64,000 nucleotides of DNA from Actinoallomurus iriomotensis (GCF_030269445.1 NZ_BSTJ01000001.1:769898-833897); one strand, 5' to 3'; positions 25,602 through 36,627 are shown, numbered from the stretch's first letter. Translations and numbers: made by a program. The notes: generated by a model from the letters alone, not told the origin.

Positions 25602-26345
25602 GTGCACCCTTTGGGCCTCGCCGACCTTGAAAACGTCGACCTCGTGACGGGAGAGCCCGACGGCGACCAGGGCCTTTGGATCCTGTCGGAGGACTGGACG
25701 CCCGAGCGCGAAGCGCTCGACCACGTACAGCTCCTGATCAAGCTGGCCCACGTCCGCGCGTACGCGGAGCGGCTCGACGGGCAGGGGCATCGGTGGACGA
25801 TCCTGTTGCACAGCGGTGGAGAGCCGCCGTCGAGTGTGCTGCGGTTCCTGCGCGAACGCGACATCGCGGCGATGACCGTCGGGCCGTCCGGGCCGCGTCC
25901 GGCGGCGGGGCGTCCGGCGCGTTTTCCGAACCTGCACGACGGTTCGCCGGACCTCGACTCCCTGCAGGCCGCGAACGCCGCGAGCTTCGCCGCCGAGCAC
26001 GGACTCGACGGGTCGCTCGACTCTCTCGTGCTGCTCGACGACGCCCTGGAGGAACGCCGGCGCCTGCACGGGCTACTCCCCGGCGACGTGGACCCGGACT
26101 TCTCCGACGGCGACCTGATCGTCCTGGCCGGAGCATACGCGGGCGAAGTGCTCCGCCACCACACCCGCGAGGCGATGTGGTGGCTCGGGCCGCCCGGCCG
26201 GTCCGGTCCGCTGCACATGCGGGCCGGTCTCGGCCTGGGGTCGCGGGTCGACACGCTCGGGCGGGTGCGGCGTTACCTGCGGTACGGCTCCGACGACTCG
26301 GTGCACGCCCTGGTGGCGGACCTGGCCGCCCGCCTCGGCCACTGA
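25602..26345 (+). CDS. Protein of unknown function
   Basis: A 247-residue soluble acidic protein if GTG at 25602 is used; a TTG at 25611 has GGAG at better spacing and is equally possible. It begins VHPLGLADLENVDLVTGEPD and contains LILLIK-type helices, HRWTILLHSGGEPPSSVLRF, a long middle helix (SLQAANAASFAAEHGLDGSL) and YAGEVLRHHTREAMWWLG. The composition and codon use match neighbouring genes, so it is real, but I do not recognise the family. No neighbour suggests a role. Confidence 0.7.
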   Translation: MHPLGLADLENVDLVTGEPDGDQGLWILSEDWTPEREALDHVQLLIKLAHVRAYAERLDGQGHRWTILLHSGGEPPSSVLRFLRERDIAAMTVGPSGPRPAAGRPARFPNLHDGSPDLDSLQAANAASFAAEHGLDGSLDSLVLLDDALEERRRLHGLLPGDVDPDFSDGDLIVLAGAYAGEVLRHHTREAMWWLGPPGRSGPLHMRAGLGLGSRVDTLGRVRRYLRYGSDDSVHALVADLAARLGH

Positions 26346-26430
26346 TTCTCGAATACTGATTGCGATCACTCAATCGCTCTCCGTATCGTTTGAGGGTACC
26401 TAAACCCCGACCGATACCGGGAGTCGAACT

Positions 26431-26832
26431 ATGCTCGCGTCACCCTCACTCGAGGAGCGTGTCTCGACCGTGGAGGACACCGTCAAGGACATCGTCACGT
26501 CGCTTCCGCTTCCGGACTCCACGGCCAGAAGGCTCCAGGCCGACGTGATCCTCCTCCGCCAGGAGACCGCGTCACTCCGGCGGGACGTCGTCGATCTCGC
26601 CGTGGACACGCACGAGATCCGGGAGACCCTGAAGGAGCAGGGCACCACCCTCAAACGGCACGACACGATGCTCACCGAGCAGAGCCGGACACTCAAAGAG
26701 CACAGCCGGACGCTCAGGGAGCACACCAAGGACCTCACCGAGATCAAGTCCACGCTGCGAGACCACGGCGACGTCCTGAAGGACCTGGCCACCACGCTGA
26801 AGGTCGTCGTCACCAAACTCGACGAGCGCTAG
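26431..26832 (+). CDS. Heptad-repeat coiled-coil protein
   Basis: A 133-residue, highly charged helical protein. From about residue 66 leucines recur every seven residues (LKEQGTT, LKRHDTM, LTEQSRT, LKEHSRT, LREHTKD, LTEIKST, LRDHGDV, LKDLATT), an almost perfect coiled coil. The N-terminal part (LEERVSTVEDTVKDIVTSL) is also heptad-like. No enzyme or DNA-binding motif is seen; it may be a structural or scaffold protein. GGGAG lies seven bases before the ATG. Confidence 0.8.
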   Translation: MLASPSLEERVSTVEDTVKDIVTSLPLPDSTARRLQADVILLRQETASLRRDVVDLAVDTHEIRETLKEQGTTLKRHDTMLTEQSRTLKEHSRTLREHTKDLTEIKSTLRDHGDVLKDLATTLKVVVTKLDER

Positions 26833-27127
26833 CCGACGGCCGCAGCGCTGCCGTGGGTCGCGTGTGCGTCGCGACGGCCCGGTCGGCTCGTGAATCGCGC
26901 CGCCCGACCCGGCGTACGGCCAGCCGCCGGCGTGGTGCATCGCGCCGCACGCCGGCGGGCCGCGCGGGCGGGGCAGCGAGGCGAGCAGTGTGCGCCCGTG
27001 CTGCTTCGGTCTCGAACCGGAGCAGCACAGGCCGGCGGGCGCCCCTGGGCCGAGCCCACCGGCACGAGGATCGGCGGGAGCGGGCAGGCTCGGCTCTGGC
27101 GAGGTTGAGCGGGCAGGCTCGGCTCGG

Positions 27128-27904
<777 letters not shown>

Positions 27905-27945
27905 CTATCGCCCGCGGCGGCGTCCCCGCCGACCCCGGAAACGGC

Positions 27946-27975
27946 GATGGCACCTCCGCCGACGGAGGTGCCATC
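27946..27975 (-). terminator. Hairpin terminator after the M16 peptidase gene
   Basis: GATGGCACCTCCG (27946-27958) and CGGAGGTGCCATC (27963-27975) form a perfect 13-bp stem with a four-base loop, about 47 bases past the peptidase stop. There is no T-run, as is common in actinobacteria. It should end the pnp-peptidase transcript before dapB. Confidence 0.8.
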
Positions 27976-28021
27976 CCGTTGAAAAACCCCGCCCACGGCA
28001 TGCACCGCGAAGCGAGACGGC

Positions 28022-29350
28022 TCACAGCGTGAAGTCGCGGCCTCCGAACGGACCGATGACGGTCAACGTCATCGGACGGCCGAGGACCTCCGCGCCGATC
28101 GCACGGACGTCATCGAGCGTCACCGCCTCGATCCGGCCCAGGATGTCGTCGACCGACAGCAGGCTGTCGTACACGAGCTCGCTCTTGCCGATGCGGCTCA
28201 TCCGCGACCCGGTGTCCTCCAGGCCGAGGACGAAGGAGCCGCGCAGCTGTCCCTTGCCGCGCTCCAGCTCATCCTCGGTGATGCCCTCGGCGGCCACCTT
28301 GGCGACCTCGTCGCGGCAGATGGACAGGACCTCGTCCACCTTGGCCGGGAGGCAGCCCGCGTACACGCCGAACGTGCCCGTGTCCGCGTACTGGGAGTTG
28401 TAGCTGTACACGGAGTACGCCAGCCCGCGCTTCTCCCGGATCTCCTGGAACAGACGCGACGACATCCCGCCGCCCAGGGCCGCGTTGAGCACGCCAAGGG
28501 CGAAGCGGCGCTCGTCCGTGCGGGTGATGCCGACCGTGCCGAGGATCAGGTTGGCCTGCTCGGTCGGCCGGTCGATCGAGTGGACTCCGGGGTTGGACGC
28601 GGCGCCCGGTCCTTCGGTGCGCGGCGGGCTCGGCATCCGGCCGGCGTCGCCGAGGTTGGCCGCGAACGCCTCCGACACCAGGCGGACGACCTCGTCGTGG
28701 TCGAGGTTGCCGGCAGCGGCGACGACGAGGTTCGGCGCGACGTAGCGCCCCTTGTAGTACGCGGAGATGCGTTCCTGCGGCAGGCCGCTGATCGACTCGA
28801 CCGTGCCGAGGATCGGACGGCCGAGCGGCACGTCGCCGAACAACGCCGCGGCGAACTCATCGTGCACCGCGTCGGTCGGGTCGTCGTCGTGCATGGCGAT
28901 CTCTTCGAGGATCACCCCGCGTTCGGCCTCGACGTCCTGGTCCTCGATCAGCGACGAGGTGACCATGTCGGAGACGACGTCGATGGCGAGCGGCAGGTCG
29001 GAGTCGAGCACCCGCGCGTAGTAGCAGGTGTACTCCTTGGCGGTGAAGGCGTTCATCTCACCGCCCACCGCGTCCATCAGCGACGACATCTCCAGCGCGC
29101 TGCGCTTCGGCGTGCCCTTGAACAGCAGGTGCTCCAGGAAGTGCGAAGCGCCGGCCTCCTCGGGCGTCTCGTCGCGTGACCCGACGCCCGCCCAGATGCC
29201 GAAGGCGACCGAGCGCACGGTCGGCATCGTCTCGGTGACGATGCGCAGACCGCCCGGCAGGACGGTGCGCCGCACCACCCCGGCACCATCGGTGCCGGGG
29301 TGGACGGTGTGGGTCGAGCCGGGCTCCTGCTCGCGTGCGGTGATCGTCAT
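28022..29350 (-). CDS. M16-family zinc metallopeptidase
   Basis: A 442-residue pitrilysin/processing-peptidase-type protein. The inverted zinc motif HxxEH is seen in [18 protein letters not shown] near residue 70, with the third ligand in the [16 protein letters not shown] region near 145. The C-terminal half is the second M16 domain ([20 protein letters not shown]). The start overlaps the pnp stop by four bases (ATGA), the usual pnp-peptidase pairing in actinobacteria and Gram-positives. Its natural substrate is not known. Confidence 0.93.
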   Translation of the reverse strand: MTITAREQEPGSTHTVHPGTDGAGVVRRTVLPGGLRIVTETMPTVRSVAFGIWAGVGSRDETPEEAGASHFLEHLLFKGTPKRSALEMSSLMDAVGGEMNAFTAKEYTCYYARVLDSDLPLAIDVVSDMVTSSLIEDQDVEAERGVILEEIAMHDDDPTDAVHDEFAAALFGDVPLGRPILGTVESISGLPQERISAYYKGRYVAPNLVVAAAGNLDHDEVVRLVSEAFAANLGDAGRMPSPPRTEGPGAASNPGVHSIDRPTEQANLILGTVGITRTDERRFALGVLNAALGGGMSSRLFQEIREKRGLAYSVYSYNSQYADTGTFGVYAGCLPAKVDEVLSICRDEVAKVAAEGITEDELERGKGQLRGSFVLGLEDTGSRMSRIGKSELVYDSLLSVDDILGRIEAVTLDDVRAIGAEVLGRPMTLTVIGPFGGRDFTL

Positions 29351-31686
29351 GAGTTGCGGTCGGAGTCGCCACCGCGGTTGCCGCCGCCGCTGCGGGTGCG
29401 GCGGCGGCGCGGACGCTCGCCGTCGCTGCGGCTCTCGCGCCGCTCGCCCGACTGGCCGTCGTCCGAGGGCGCGGTCTCCGCGACGTCCGAGCCGCCCTCG
29501 GCGGCGGCCTCCGCCTCACGCTCGACCACCTCGACCGGCACCAGCGACAGCTTGCCGCGGGAGTCGATCTCGGTGACCTCGACCTGGACCTTCTCGCCGA
29601 CCTTGATGACGTCGTCGATGTTCTCGATCCGGGCGCCGCCGTGCAGCTTGCGGATCTGAGAGATGTGCAGCAGCCCGTCCTTGCCGGGCAGCAGCGACAC
29701 GAACGCGCCGAACGTCGTGGTCTTGACGACCGTGCCGAGGTAGCGCTCGCCGACCTCCGGCATGTGCGGGTTGGCGATCGAGTTGATCGCCTGCCGCGCG
29801 GCCTCCGCGGACGGGCCGTCGGTGGCGCCGACGTAGATCGTGCCGTCGTCCTCGATGGTGATCTCGGCGCCCGTGTCGTCCTGGATGGAGTTGATCATCT
29901 TGCCCTTGGGGCCGATGACCTCGCCGATCTTGTCGACCGGGACCTTGATCGTGATGATGCGCGGAGCGTTCGGGCTCATCTCGCCCGGAGCCTCGATGGC
30001 CTCCTGCATCACGTCGAGGATGGCCAGCCGGGCACCCTTGGCCTGCTTGAGCGCGCCCGCCAGGACGCTCGCCGGGATGCCGTCGAGCTTGGTGTCGAGC
30101 TGGAGCGCCGTGATCAGGTCACGGGTGCCGGCGACCTTGAAGTCCATGTCGCCGAAGGCGTCTTCGGCGCCGAGGATGTCGGTCAGCGTGACGTACTCGT
30201 CGCCCTCGTTGATGAGGCCCATGGCGATGCCGGCCACCATCTGCTTGAGCGGCACACCCGCGGACAGCAGCGACATCGTGCTGGCGCAGACCGAGCCCAT
30301 CGAGGTGGAGCCGTTGGAGCCGACGGCCTCCGACACCTGCCGGATGGCGTACGGGAACTCCTCGCGCGTCGGCAGCACCGGGATCAGCGCCCGCTCGGCG
30401 AGCGCGCCGTGGCCGATCTCGCGGCGCTTCGGCGAGCCGACGCGGCCGGTCTCACCGGTGGAGTACGGCGGGAAGTTGTAGTTGTGCATGTAGCGCTTGG
30501 TGCGCTCGGGGTTGAGCGTGTCGATCATCTGCTCCATGCGGAGCATATTCAGCGTCGTCACGCCCAGGATCTGGGTCTCGCCGCGCTCGAACAGCGCGGA
30601 ACCGTGCACCCGCGGCACCACACCGACCTCGGCGGTGAGCTGGCGGATGTCCTTGACCCCGCGGCCGTCGATGCGGATCTTCTCGGCGATGACCCGCTCG
30701 CGCACGAGCTTCTTGGTCAGCGCGCGGAACGCGGCGCCGATCTCCTTCTCGCGCTCTTCGAAGTCGGGGCCGACCTTCTCGGCGGCGAGCGCCTTGACCC
30801 GGTCGAGCTCGCTCTCGCGCTCCTGCTTGCCGGCGATGGTCAGCGCCTGCGCGAGCTCGGAGCGTACGGCGGCCTCGACCGCGGCGAACACGTCGTCCTG
30901 GTAGTCCAGGAAGATCGGGTAGTCGGCCGTCTCCTTGGCCGCCTGGGCGGCGAGCTGGCTCTGCGCCTGGCAGAGCACCTTGATGAACGGCTTGGCGGCA
31001 TCGAGGCCCTCGGCCACGGCCTCCTCGGTCGGGGCGGCGGCGCCGTCGGCGACGAGGTTCAGCGTGCGCGGCGTCGACTCGGCCTCGACCATCATGATCG
31101 CGACGTCGCCGTCCTCGAGCACCCGGCCGGCCACGACCATGTCGAAGGTCGCGCGCTCCAGCTCGGTGTGCGTCGGGAAGCCGACCCACTGGCCCTCGAT
31201 CAGGGCGACGCGCACGCCGCCGATCGGGCCGGAGAACGGCAGACCCGCGAGCTGCGTGGACATCGACGCGGCGTTGATGGCGACGACGTCGTACAGGTGC
31301 TCGGGGTTGAGGGCCAGGATCGTCTCGACGACCTGGATCTCGTTGCGCAGGCCCTTCTTGAACGACGGGCGCAGCGGCCGGTCGATCAGCCGGCAGGTGA
31401 GGATGGCGTCCTCGCTCGGCCGGCCCTCACGGCGGAAGAACGAGCCGGGGATGCGCCCGGCGGCGTACATCCGCTCCTCGACGTCGACCGTGAGCGGGAA
31501 GAAGTCGAGGTTGTCCTTCGGCTTCTTTGACGCGGTGGTGGCGGACAGGACCATGGTGTCGTCGTCGAGGTAGACGACGGCGGACCCGGCCGCCTGGCGG
31601 GCGAGCCGCCCGGTTTCGAATCGGACCGTGCGTTGGCCGAAAGCGCCGTTGTCGATAACGGCTTCGGCGATCTTCACACCTTCCAC
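29347..31686 (-). CDS. pnp: Polyribonucleotide nucleotidyltransferase
   Basis: PNPase degrades RNA from the 3' end by phosphorolysis and in actinobacteria also adds 3' tails. The 779-residue protein has two RNase PH cores, a KH domain ([20 protein letters not shown]) and an S1 domain ([20 protein letters not shown]), then an Arg/Gly-rich tail. The GTG at 31686 follows AAGGAGGG at good spacing; further upstream codons are unlike the family. A 12-bp hairpin lies between rpsO and this gene, where PNPase autoregulation occurs in other bacteria. Confidence 0.95.
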   Translation of the reverse strand: MEGVKIAEAVIDNGAFGQRTVRFETGRLARQAAGSAVVYLDDDTMVLSATTASKKPKDNLDFFPLTVDVEERMYAAGRIPGSFFRREGRPSEDAILTCRLIDRPLRPSFKKGLRNEIQVVETILALNPEHLYDVVAINAASMSTQLAGLPFSGPIGGVRVALIEGQWVGFPTHTELERATFDMVVAGRVLEDGDVAIMMVEAESTPRTLNLVADGAAAPTEEAVAEGLDAAKPFIKVLCQAQSQLAAQAAKETADYPIFLDYQDDVFAAVEAAVRSELAQALTIAGKQERESELDRVKALAAEKVGPDFEEREKEIGAAFRALTKKLVRERVIAEKIRIDGRGVKDIRQLTAEVGVVPRVHGSALFERGETQILGVTTLNMLRMEQMIDTLNPERTKRYMHNYNFPPYSTGETGRVGSPKRREIGHGALAERALIPVLPTREEFPYAIRQVSEAVGSNGSTSMGSVCASTMSLLSAGVPLKQMVAGIAMGLINEGDEYVTLTDILGAEDAFGDMDFKVAGTRDLITALQLDTKLDGIPASVLAGALKQAKGARLAILDVMQEAIEAPGEMSPNAPRIITIKVPVDKIGEVIGPKGKMINSIQDDTGAEITIEDDGTIYVGATDGPSAEAARQAINSIANPHMPEVGERYLGTVVKTTTFGAFVSLLPGKDGLLHISQIRKLHGGARIENIDDVIKVGEKVQVEVTEIDSRGKLSLVPVEVVEREAEAAAEGGSDVAETAPSDDGQSGERRESRSDGERPRRRRTRSGGGNRGGDSDRNS

Positions 31687-31878
31687 GATGTGAACCCTCC
31701 TTGGGAATCGGTGGAGGCCCGCATCCGGTTCCCCGGTGGTGCAACGCTCTGTGGAGAGGTGCCGGTCTTCGATCGAAGCCGTCGGACCCGCCCGGGTTCC
31801 GATGGCCACTACCGAGGACCGGCCCCCGACGCACGCGGGGCGGCGGTCGCGGGCTCATTCAGTTGTACGAATACGAAG

Positions 31879-31906
31879 AGAGGGAGCGGCGGAGGCCGCT
31901 CCCTCT
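31879..31906 (-). terminator. rpsO-pnp intergenic hairpin
   Basis: AGAGGGAGCGGC (31879-31890) and GCCGCTCCCTCT (31895-31906) form a perfect 12-bp stem with a four-base loop, starting five bases after the rpsO stop. It may act as a partial terminator or an RNase processing site controlling pnp, as in the E. coli rpsO-pnp operon. Confidence 0.75.
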
Positions 31907-31911
31907 GACCG

Positions 31912-32181
31912 CTATCGGCGCAGGCCGAGCCGCTCAATCAGCTGACGGTAGCGGTTGATGTCCTTCTTCTGCAGGTACTGCAGGAGGCGACGACGCCGGC
32001 CGACCATCAGCAGCAGACCACGACGGGAGTGGTGGTCGTGCTTGTGGGTCTTGAGGTGCTCGGTGAGCTCATTGATGCGCTTGGTGAGAACGGCCACCTG
32101 GACCTCGGGCGAACCGGTGTCGCCTTCGGACGTGGCGTACTCTTCCATGATCTTCTTTTTGGCGGCGGTGTCGAGCGACAC
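31912..32181 (-). CDS. rpsO: Ribosomal protein S15
   Basis: S15 binds 16S rRNA early in 30S assembly. The 89-residue protein matches the family throughout: [39 protein letters not shown], and [20 protein letters not shown]. It starts with GTG preceded by AAGGAGAGCC. It lies between ribF and pnp on the same strand. Confidence 0.98.
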   Translation of the reverse strand: MSLDTAAKKKIMEEYATSEGDTGSPEVQVAVLTKRINELTEHLKTHKHDHHSRRGLLLMVGRRRRLLQYLQKKDINRYRQLIERLGLRR

Positions 32182-32396
32182 GGCTCTCCTTCTCTGGCGG
32201 GTACGCCGATATCAAGTCGAAACACTCGGAAACCATGCGTACCCACAGTCATCCGAGTGGATGGGCGATCACGCCCCGCGCGGGCAGCCGACTACTGCCG
32301 GTCACTTCCCAGCGGCAAATCACGGTACCACGGGAAACCTGGCACCCCGTTAACGATTGAACACCCAGTCATGGCGGAGTGTTCCCGCGAACCGCC

Positions 32397-33365
32397 TCAG
32401 TCGCGGGTCAGGTCGCGCGCCTGGTCGACGTCGCGGCGCATCTGGTCGATCAGCGCCCCGACCGAGTCGAACTTGAGGGTGTCGCGCAGCCGCGCGGTGA
32501 AGTCGACGCCGACGTGCGCGCCGTACAGGTCGAGATCGTCGCGGTCGAGGGCGTACGCCTCGACGGTGCGCTCGCCGCCCTCGAACGTCGGGTTGACGCC
32601 GATGGAGATCGCGGCCGGCCAGCGGGCGTCCGGATGTCCCGCGGACCGGTCGCCCTGCAGCTCGGCGTAGCCGGGGCAGTGGAGATATCCGGCGTAGACC
32701 CCGTCGCGCGGGATGGCGGTGTGCGGCAGGCTCTCCAGGTTGGCGGTGGGAAAGCCGAGGTCACGGCCGCGCTGCGCCCCGCGTACGACGACACCCTCGA
32801 CCCGGTGGGGCCGCCCCAGCAGCCGCGTGGCGCCCTCCACGTCGCCCTCGGCGAGCTGTTCGCGGACCAGGGTCGAGGAGATCGGCCGGCCGTCCGCGAC
32901 GAGCGGCACGCCCTCGGCCTCGAAGTCGTACTTGCCGCCCAGCTCCTGGAGCAGCGCGACGTCGCCCTTGGCCTTGTGCCCGAACCGGAAGTCCTCCCCC
33001 ACCACGACGCGGACGGCGTGCAGCCGGTCGACCAGGACCGACTGGATGAACTCGTCCGGCCCCATGCGGGACAGCTCGAGCGTGAAGGGCAGCACCATCA
33101 CCGCGTCCGCGCCCAGCTCGCCGAGGAGCTCGGCGCGCCGCTTCGGCGTGCACAGCAGCGGCGGATACGTCCCCGGCCGTACGACCTCGTCGGGATGCGG
33201 GTCGAAGGTGATCACCACGGCGGGCGCATCGAGCTCGCGGGCGAGCTCCGCGGTGCGGTCGACGAGCCGCTGATGCCCGCGGTGCACACCGTCGAAAACG
33301 CCGATGGTGACGATCGACCTGCCCCAGTCTGCGGGCACGTCGTCGAGGCCATGCCAACGTCGCAC
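32397..33365 (-). CDS. ribF: Bifunctional riboflavin kinase / FAD synthetase
   Basis: RibF makes FMN and FAD from riboflavin. The 322-residue protein has the N-terminal nucleotidyltransferase (IGVFDGVHRGHQRL, then FDPHPDEVVRP and GEDFRFGHKAKGD, ISSTLVREQLAEGD). The C-terminal riboflavin kinase has GRDLGFPTANL and GVYAGY, plus ISIGVNPTFEGGERTVEAY. It starts with GTG at 33365. The gene usually follows truB directly; here a divergent regulator pair lies between. Confidence 0.95.
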   Translation of the reverse strand: MRRWHGLDDVPADWGRSIVTIGVFDGVHRGHQRLVDRTAELARELDAPAVVITFDPHPDEVVRPGTYPPLLCTPKRRAELLGELGADAVMVLPFTLELSRMGPDEFIQSVLVDRLHAVRVVVGEDFRFGHKAKGDVALLQELGGKYDFEAEGVPLVADGRPISSTLVREQLAEGDVEGATRLLGRPHRVEGVVVRGAQRGRDLGFPTANLESLPHTAIPRDGVYAGYLHCPGYAELQGDRSAGHPDARWPAAISIGVNPTFEGGERTVEAYALDRDDLDLYGAHVGVDFTARLRDTLKFDSVGALIDQMRRDVDQARDLTRD

Positions 33366-33452
33366 TGTCCACCCCTCTCGCGGTGCTCCTAGCGTGCCAT
33401 GGGTGAGGCACCGGGGGTGACATCGGGCCGGTTCCGGCGGTCCCGTGCCTCG

Positions 33453-33620
33453 TCAGCTCCCCGGCCGGAGCGTCTCGGCGGCGCCGTACCGCAGGATGCT
33501 GACGCGCACCTCACCGCAGGCGCACCGACTGTAGGTCACGAGGCCCTCGGAGGTGGCATGCCGGGAGATGACCTCGTACGGCTCGGACTCGGGCCAGGCA
33601 CAGACAGGGCACTCGGTCAC
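33453..33620 (-). CDS. Small zinc-ribbon protein
   Basis: A 55-residue protein starting GTG: VTECPVCAWPESEPYEVISR, then RHATSEGLVTYSRCACGEV, ending LRYGAAETLRPGS. Cys pairs C-P-V-C and C-A-C-G make a single zinc ribbon. Its job is unknown. It is divergent from a CGNR-family regulator and shares with it a promoter region containing a 9-bp inverted repeat, so it is a likely target of that regulator. It is too short to stand out by length but has codon use like the surrounding genes. Confidence 0.7.
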   Translation of the reverse strand: MTECPVCAWPESEPYEVISRHATSEGLVTYSRCACGEVRVSILRYGAAETLRPGS

Positions 33621-33641
33621 CGGGATTCCGCCAATGCGATC

Positions 33642-33676
33642 GCTGTAATGGTCTATCCGATGATAAACATTACAGC
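33642..33676. promoter_or_regulatory. Operator-like inverted repeat between divergent genes
   Basis: GCTGTAATG (33642-33650) and CATTACAGC (33668-33676) are perfect complements 17 bases apart, in an AT-rich gap. The right arm overlaps the expected -35 of the CGNR gene, whose -10 is CAAGAT (33689-33694) six bases before its ATG. It looks like a repressor site for both genes. Confidence 0.65.
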
Positions 33677-33700
33677 TCGATCGTCGGGCAAGATAGGGCG

Positions 33701-34237
33701 ATGCGGGTCACCGGCTACAAGAGTCAGGGCATCGGCGCCGCGGCCGCTCTGGTCAACGCCGTGACGAGCGCCGAGGGAACCGACACGGACGACGCGCTGC
33801 GCGGCGTCCTGGCGGACCACGGCTTCTTCGTGGCGGACTTCACCGCGGACACCGCGGCGCGGCTGCGTCCCTGGGCCCGGATGCTGCGATCGGTCTTCGA
33901 GGCGGAGACGCTGGACCGGGCGGTGGACCTGCTCAACGGCCTGCTCGCGGACGTGCCGATGCACCCCCACCTGGCCGACCACGACGAGCTGGGGCTGCAC
34001 CTGCACTACGCGCCGCCACAGGTGGAGCTGGCGCACCGGTTCCGCGCGACCACGCTGATGAACCTGTCGGAGCTGGTCTGCGACCACGGCGTCGACCGGA
34101 TCGGGGTCTGCGCCGCCTCCGGATGTGACCGCGTCTACGCCGACGACTCGCGCGGCGGGCGCCGGAGGTTCTGCTCCGACGCCTGCGCGAACCGGACCAA
34201 CGTCGCCGCCTACCGCGCCCGCCACCGCGACCGCTGA
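33701..34237 (+). CDS. CGNR zinc-finger regulator
   Basis: A 178-residue CGNR-family protein: N-terminal ABATE-like domain (about 1-130), then zinc finger CAASGCDRVYADDSRGGRRR, FCSDACANRTNVAAYRARHR. The motif is C-A-N-R in place of C-G-N-R. The second such protein in the window (the other is at 14587). It sits on the opposite strand inside the otherwise conserved truB-ribF-rpsO series. CAAGAT six bases before the ATG suggests a leaderless transcript. Confidence 0.88.
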   Translation: MRVTGYKSQGIGAAAALVNAVTSAEGTDTDDALRGVLADHGFFVADFTADTAARLRPWARMLRSVFEAETLDRAVDLLNGLLADVPMHPHLADHDELGLHLHYAPPQVELAHRFRATTLMNLSELVCDHGVDRIGVCAASGCDRVYADDSRGGRRRFCSDACANRTNVAAYRARHRDR

Positions 34238-34256
34238 GACCGGCCAGATCAGCCCG

Positions 34257-35123
34257 TCAGGGGACGAAGACGGCGATCGGCTTGGCGACCGGGCCGTGCT
34301 CCTCCATCAGCGCGAGCAGCGTGCCGTCGGGGCCGAAGACGCCGATCGGGCCCGGCCCCAGGCCGGTCGCGCCCAGACGCCCCCCGTGCGCGATCTTGCG
34401 GGCGTCGTCGGTGGACACGTCGAGCCGCGGGAAGGCCGCGGACACCGCCTCGGCCAGCGGCAGGACGGTGAGCTCCTCGGTGAGCTGCTCGATCGTACGG
34501 GCCTGGGAGAGGTCGTACGGGCCCACGCGGGTGCGGCGCAGGTAGCACAGGTGGCCGCCGACGCCCAGGGCGGCGCCCAGGTCGCGGGCCAGCGCGCGGA
34601 TGTAGGTGCCGCTGGAGCACGTCACGGTGGCCGAGACGTCGAGCACGTCACCGGCGTAGCGCAGGTCACCGAGCGCGAAGTCGTACACCGTGACCTGGCG
34701 GGCCTTGAGCGCGACCTCCTCGCCGTCTCGGACCCGCTTGTACGCCCGGCGTCCGTCCACCTTGATGGCGCTGACCTGGGGCGGGATCTGCTCGATCGGG
34801 CCGGTGAGGTCGGCGACCGCCGTGCGCAGCTCCTCCTCGGTCACTCCCGAGGCGGGCGCGGTGGCGGTGACCTCACCCTCCGCGTCGTCGGTGTTGGTCG
34901 ACTGGCCCAGCCGGATCACCGCGTCGTAGGACTTCTCGGTGAGCGCCAGGTGGCCGAGCAGGCGGGTCGCCTTGTCCACCCCGACGACGAGCACACCGGT
35001 GGCCATGGGGTCGAGCGTGCCGGCGTGGCCGACTCTGCGAGTGCCCGCCAGCCGGCGCAGCTTGCCCACGACGTCGTGGGAGGTCCAGCCGGCCGGCTTG
35101 TCGACGATGACAAGTCCGTTCAT
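34257..35123 (-). CDS. truB: tRNA pseudouridine(55) synthase
   Basis: TruB makes pseudouridine 55 in the T-loop of tRNA. The 288-residue protein begins [19 protein letters not shown]. It holds the catalytic aspartate in GHAGTLDPMATGVLVV, the KSYDAVIRLGQSTNTDD strand and CSSGTYIRALARDLG. The start overlaps the nrnA-like stop by four bases (ATGA). It is the last gene of the rbfA-nrnA-truB series before the inserted CGNR pair. Confidence 0.96.
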   Translation of the reverse strand: MNGLVIVDKPAGWTSHDVVGKLRRLAGTRRVGHAGTLDPMATGVLVVGVDKATRLLGHLALTEKSYDAVIRLGQSTNTDDAEGEVTATAPASGVTEEELRTAVADLTGPIEQIPPQVSAIKVDGRRAYKRVRDGEEVALKARQVTVYDFALGDLRYAGDVLDVSATVTCSSGTYIRALARDLGAALGVGGHLCYLRRTRVGPYDLSQARTIEQLTEELTVLPLAEAVSAAFPRLDVSTDDARKIAHGGRLGATGLGPGPIGVFGPDGTLLALMEEHGPVAKPIAVFVP

Positions 35124-36148
35124 GTGCGGTTGACGACCTCGATCTGGGCGAGAAGCTCCCGTAGGCGTTCGACCGCGTGCCGGACCTCGCCGTGCAAGGT
35201 GAAACCGGCCGCCGTCGGGTGTCCGCCGCCGCCGAGCGCGACGCACGCCATCCCGACGTCGACGCGCCCCTTGGAGCGGGTGGAGACCTGCCAGGCGCCC
35301 TCGTCGTCCTCCTTGAAGACGACGGCGACCTCGGCCTCGTCCGTGCGCCGGACGACGTCGATCACGCCTTCGAGCAGGTCGTACGGCAGGCCGTGCGCGG
35401 CGCGGTCGGCGCGCGTCACCGTGGTCCAGACCATGCCGAGGCCGCCGGCCACCTCCGGTTCGAGCGTGGCGCGGCCGAGCGCCGCGGACAGCACCGGCAG
35501 GTAGCCGAACGGGGCGCGGTCCCAGACCTCGCGGGCGACCCGCTCGGGCCGGATGCCGGTGGCGAGGAGCCTCCCGGCGAGCGCGTGGACCTCGGGGGTG
35601 GTCGCGGCGTACTTGAAGGAACCGGTGTCGGTGACCAGCCCGACGTACAGGCCGAGGGCCATGTCATGGGTGAGGGGCACGCCGAGCCGGTCGATGAGGC
35701 GCTCGGTGACCGCCGCGGTCGCCGCGGCGCCCGGGTCGACGAGATGCGTCGTGCCGAACCGGGTGTTCGACGCGTGGTGGTCCAGGACGATCACCTCGCG
35801 CGCCTTGCGGGCGTTGGCCGCGAGGCTGCCGAGCCGATCGCGGCTGGCCGCGTCGAAGGTGACCATGACGTCCGGCTCGGCCGGGTAGTCACCGGGGTCG
35901 GTGAGCAGGTCCAGGCCGGGCAGGAACCGCAGAATCCGCGGCACGACGAACACGTCGCCGAACGAGGCCGTGAACGGCTTGCCCAGGACGCGTAGCGCCT
36001 GGGCGAAGGCCAGCATCGACCCCAGGGCGTCGCCGTCCGGGGAGACGTGACACGCCAGGCAGACCGTCTCGGCCTCTTCGATCGAGGCGACCGCCCGTTC
36101 CCACTCGTCGGCGGTGATGGCTACGGTGCTACCCGGCGGGGAGTTCAC
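35120..36148 (-). CDS. DHH-family phosphoesterase (NrnA-like oligoribonuclease/pAp phosphatase)
   Basis: A 342-residue DHH/DHHA1 protein likely to degrade nanoRNAs, cyclic dinucleotide products or pAp. Metal motifs are [13 protein letters not shown] near residue 35, [18 protein letters not shown] near 120, and the C-terminal DHHA1 loop [11 protein letters not shown]. It starts with GTG in a four-base overlap with rbfA (GTGA) and overlaps truB at its end, the normal rbfA-nrnA-truB order. Confidence 0.92.
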   Translation of the reverse strand: MNSPPGSTVAITADEWERAVASIEEAETVCLACHVSPDGDALGSMLAFAQALRVLGKPFTASFGDVFVVPRILRFLPGLDLLTDPGDYPAEPDVMVTFDAASRDRLGSLAANARKAREVIVLDHHASNTRFGTTHLVDPGAAATAAVTERLIDRLGVPLTHDMALGLYVGLVTDTGSFKYAATTPEVHALAGRLLATGIRPERVAREVWDRAPFGYLPVLSAALGRATLEPEVAGGLGMVWTTVTRADRAAHGLPYDLLEGVIDVVRRTDEAEVAVVFKEDDEGAWQVSTRSKGRVDVGMACVALGGGGHPTAAGFTLHGEVRHAVERLRELLAQIEVVNRT

Positions 36149-36627
36149 GACCCGGAGTATCCCGCGTTGTCGGCATCGTCGCCGTCGGTTTCGTCAACAT
36201 CCGCATCGGATCGCGCCTCGCGGTAAGGGTTGGCGTCCCCGGCGGGAAGGGCACCCTCGGCGACCTTGGCCACCTGCTCGTCCGCGGCGCGCGCCTTGGC
36301 GAGCAGATCGTTGATCTGCCGGGCGTTCTCGGGCAGCGCGTCGGGCACGAACGTCAGGCTCGGGGTGTGCCGCACGCCGGTGCGCTTGCCCACCTCCGTA
36401 CGGATCACGCCCTTGGCGCTGTCGAGCGCCGCCGCGCTGTCCGCGCGCTCGGCGTCGCTGCCGTACACGGTGTAGAAGACCGTCGCGTCCCGCAGGTCGT
36501 TGGTCAGCCGGGTGTCCGTCACGGTGACGAAACCGAGCCGCGGATCCTTGATCCGCCGCTCCAGCATCTCCGCGACGATCTGCTGGATGCGATCTGCGAG
36601 CTTACGAGCCCTCGCGGGGTCCGTCAC
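36145..36627 (-). CDS. rbfA: Ribosome-binding factor A
   Basis: RbfA helps mature the 16S rRNA 5' end and the 30S subunit. The 160-residue protein starts [20 protein letters not shown] and contains [20 protein letters not shown] and the KH-like segment [20 protein letters not shown], then an acidic Asp-rich tail. GAAGGAGAAGC lies just before the ATG. It overlaps the downstream gene by four bases. Confidence 0.95.
   Translation of the reverse strand: MTDPARARKLADRIQQIVAEMLERRIKDPRLGFVTVTDTRLTNDLRDATVFYTVYGSDAERADSAAALDSAKGVIRTEVGKRTGVRHTPSLTFVPDALPENARQINDLLAKARAADEQVAKVAEGALPAGDANPYREARSDADVDETDGDDADNAGYSGS

Noticed and set aside
33453-34237. Toxin-antitoxin pair
   Set aside because: A zinc ribbon and a CGNR regulator match no known toxin or antitoxin, and the genes are divergent with a shared operator.
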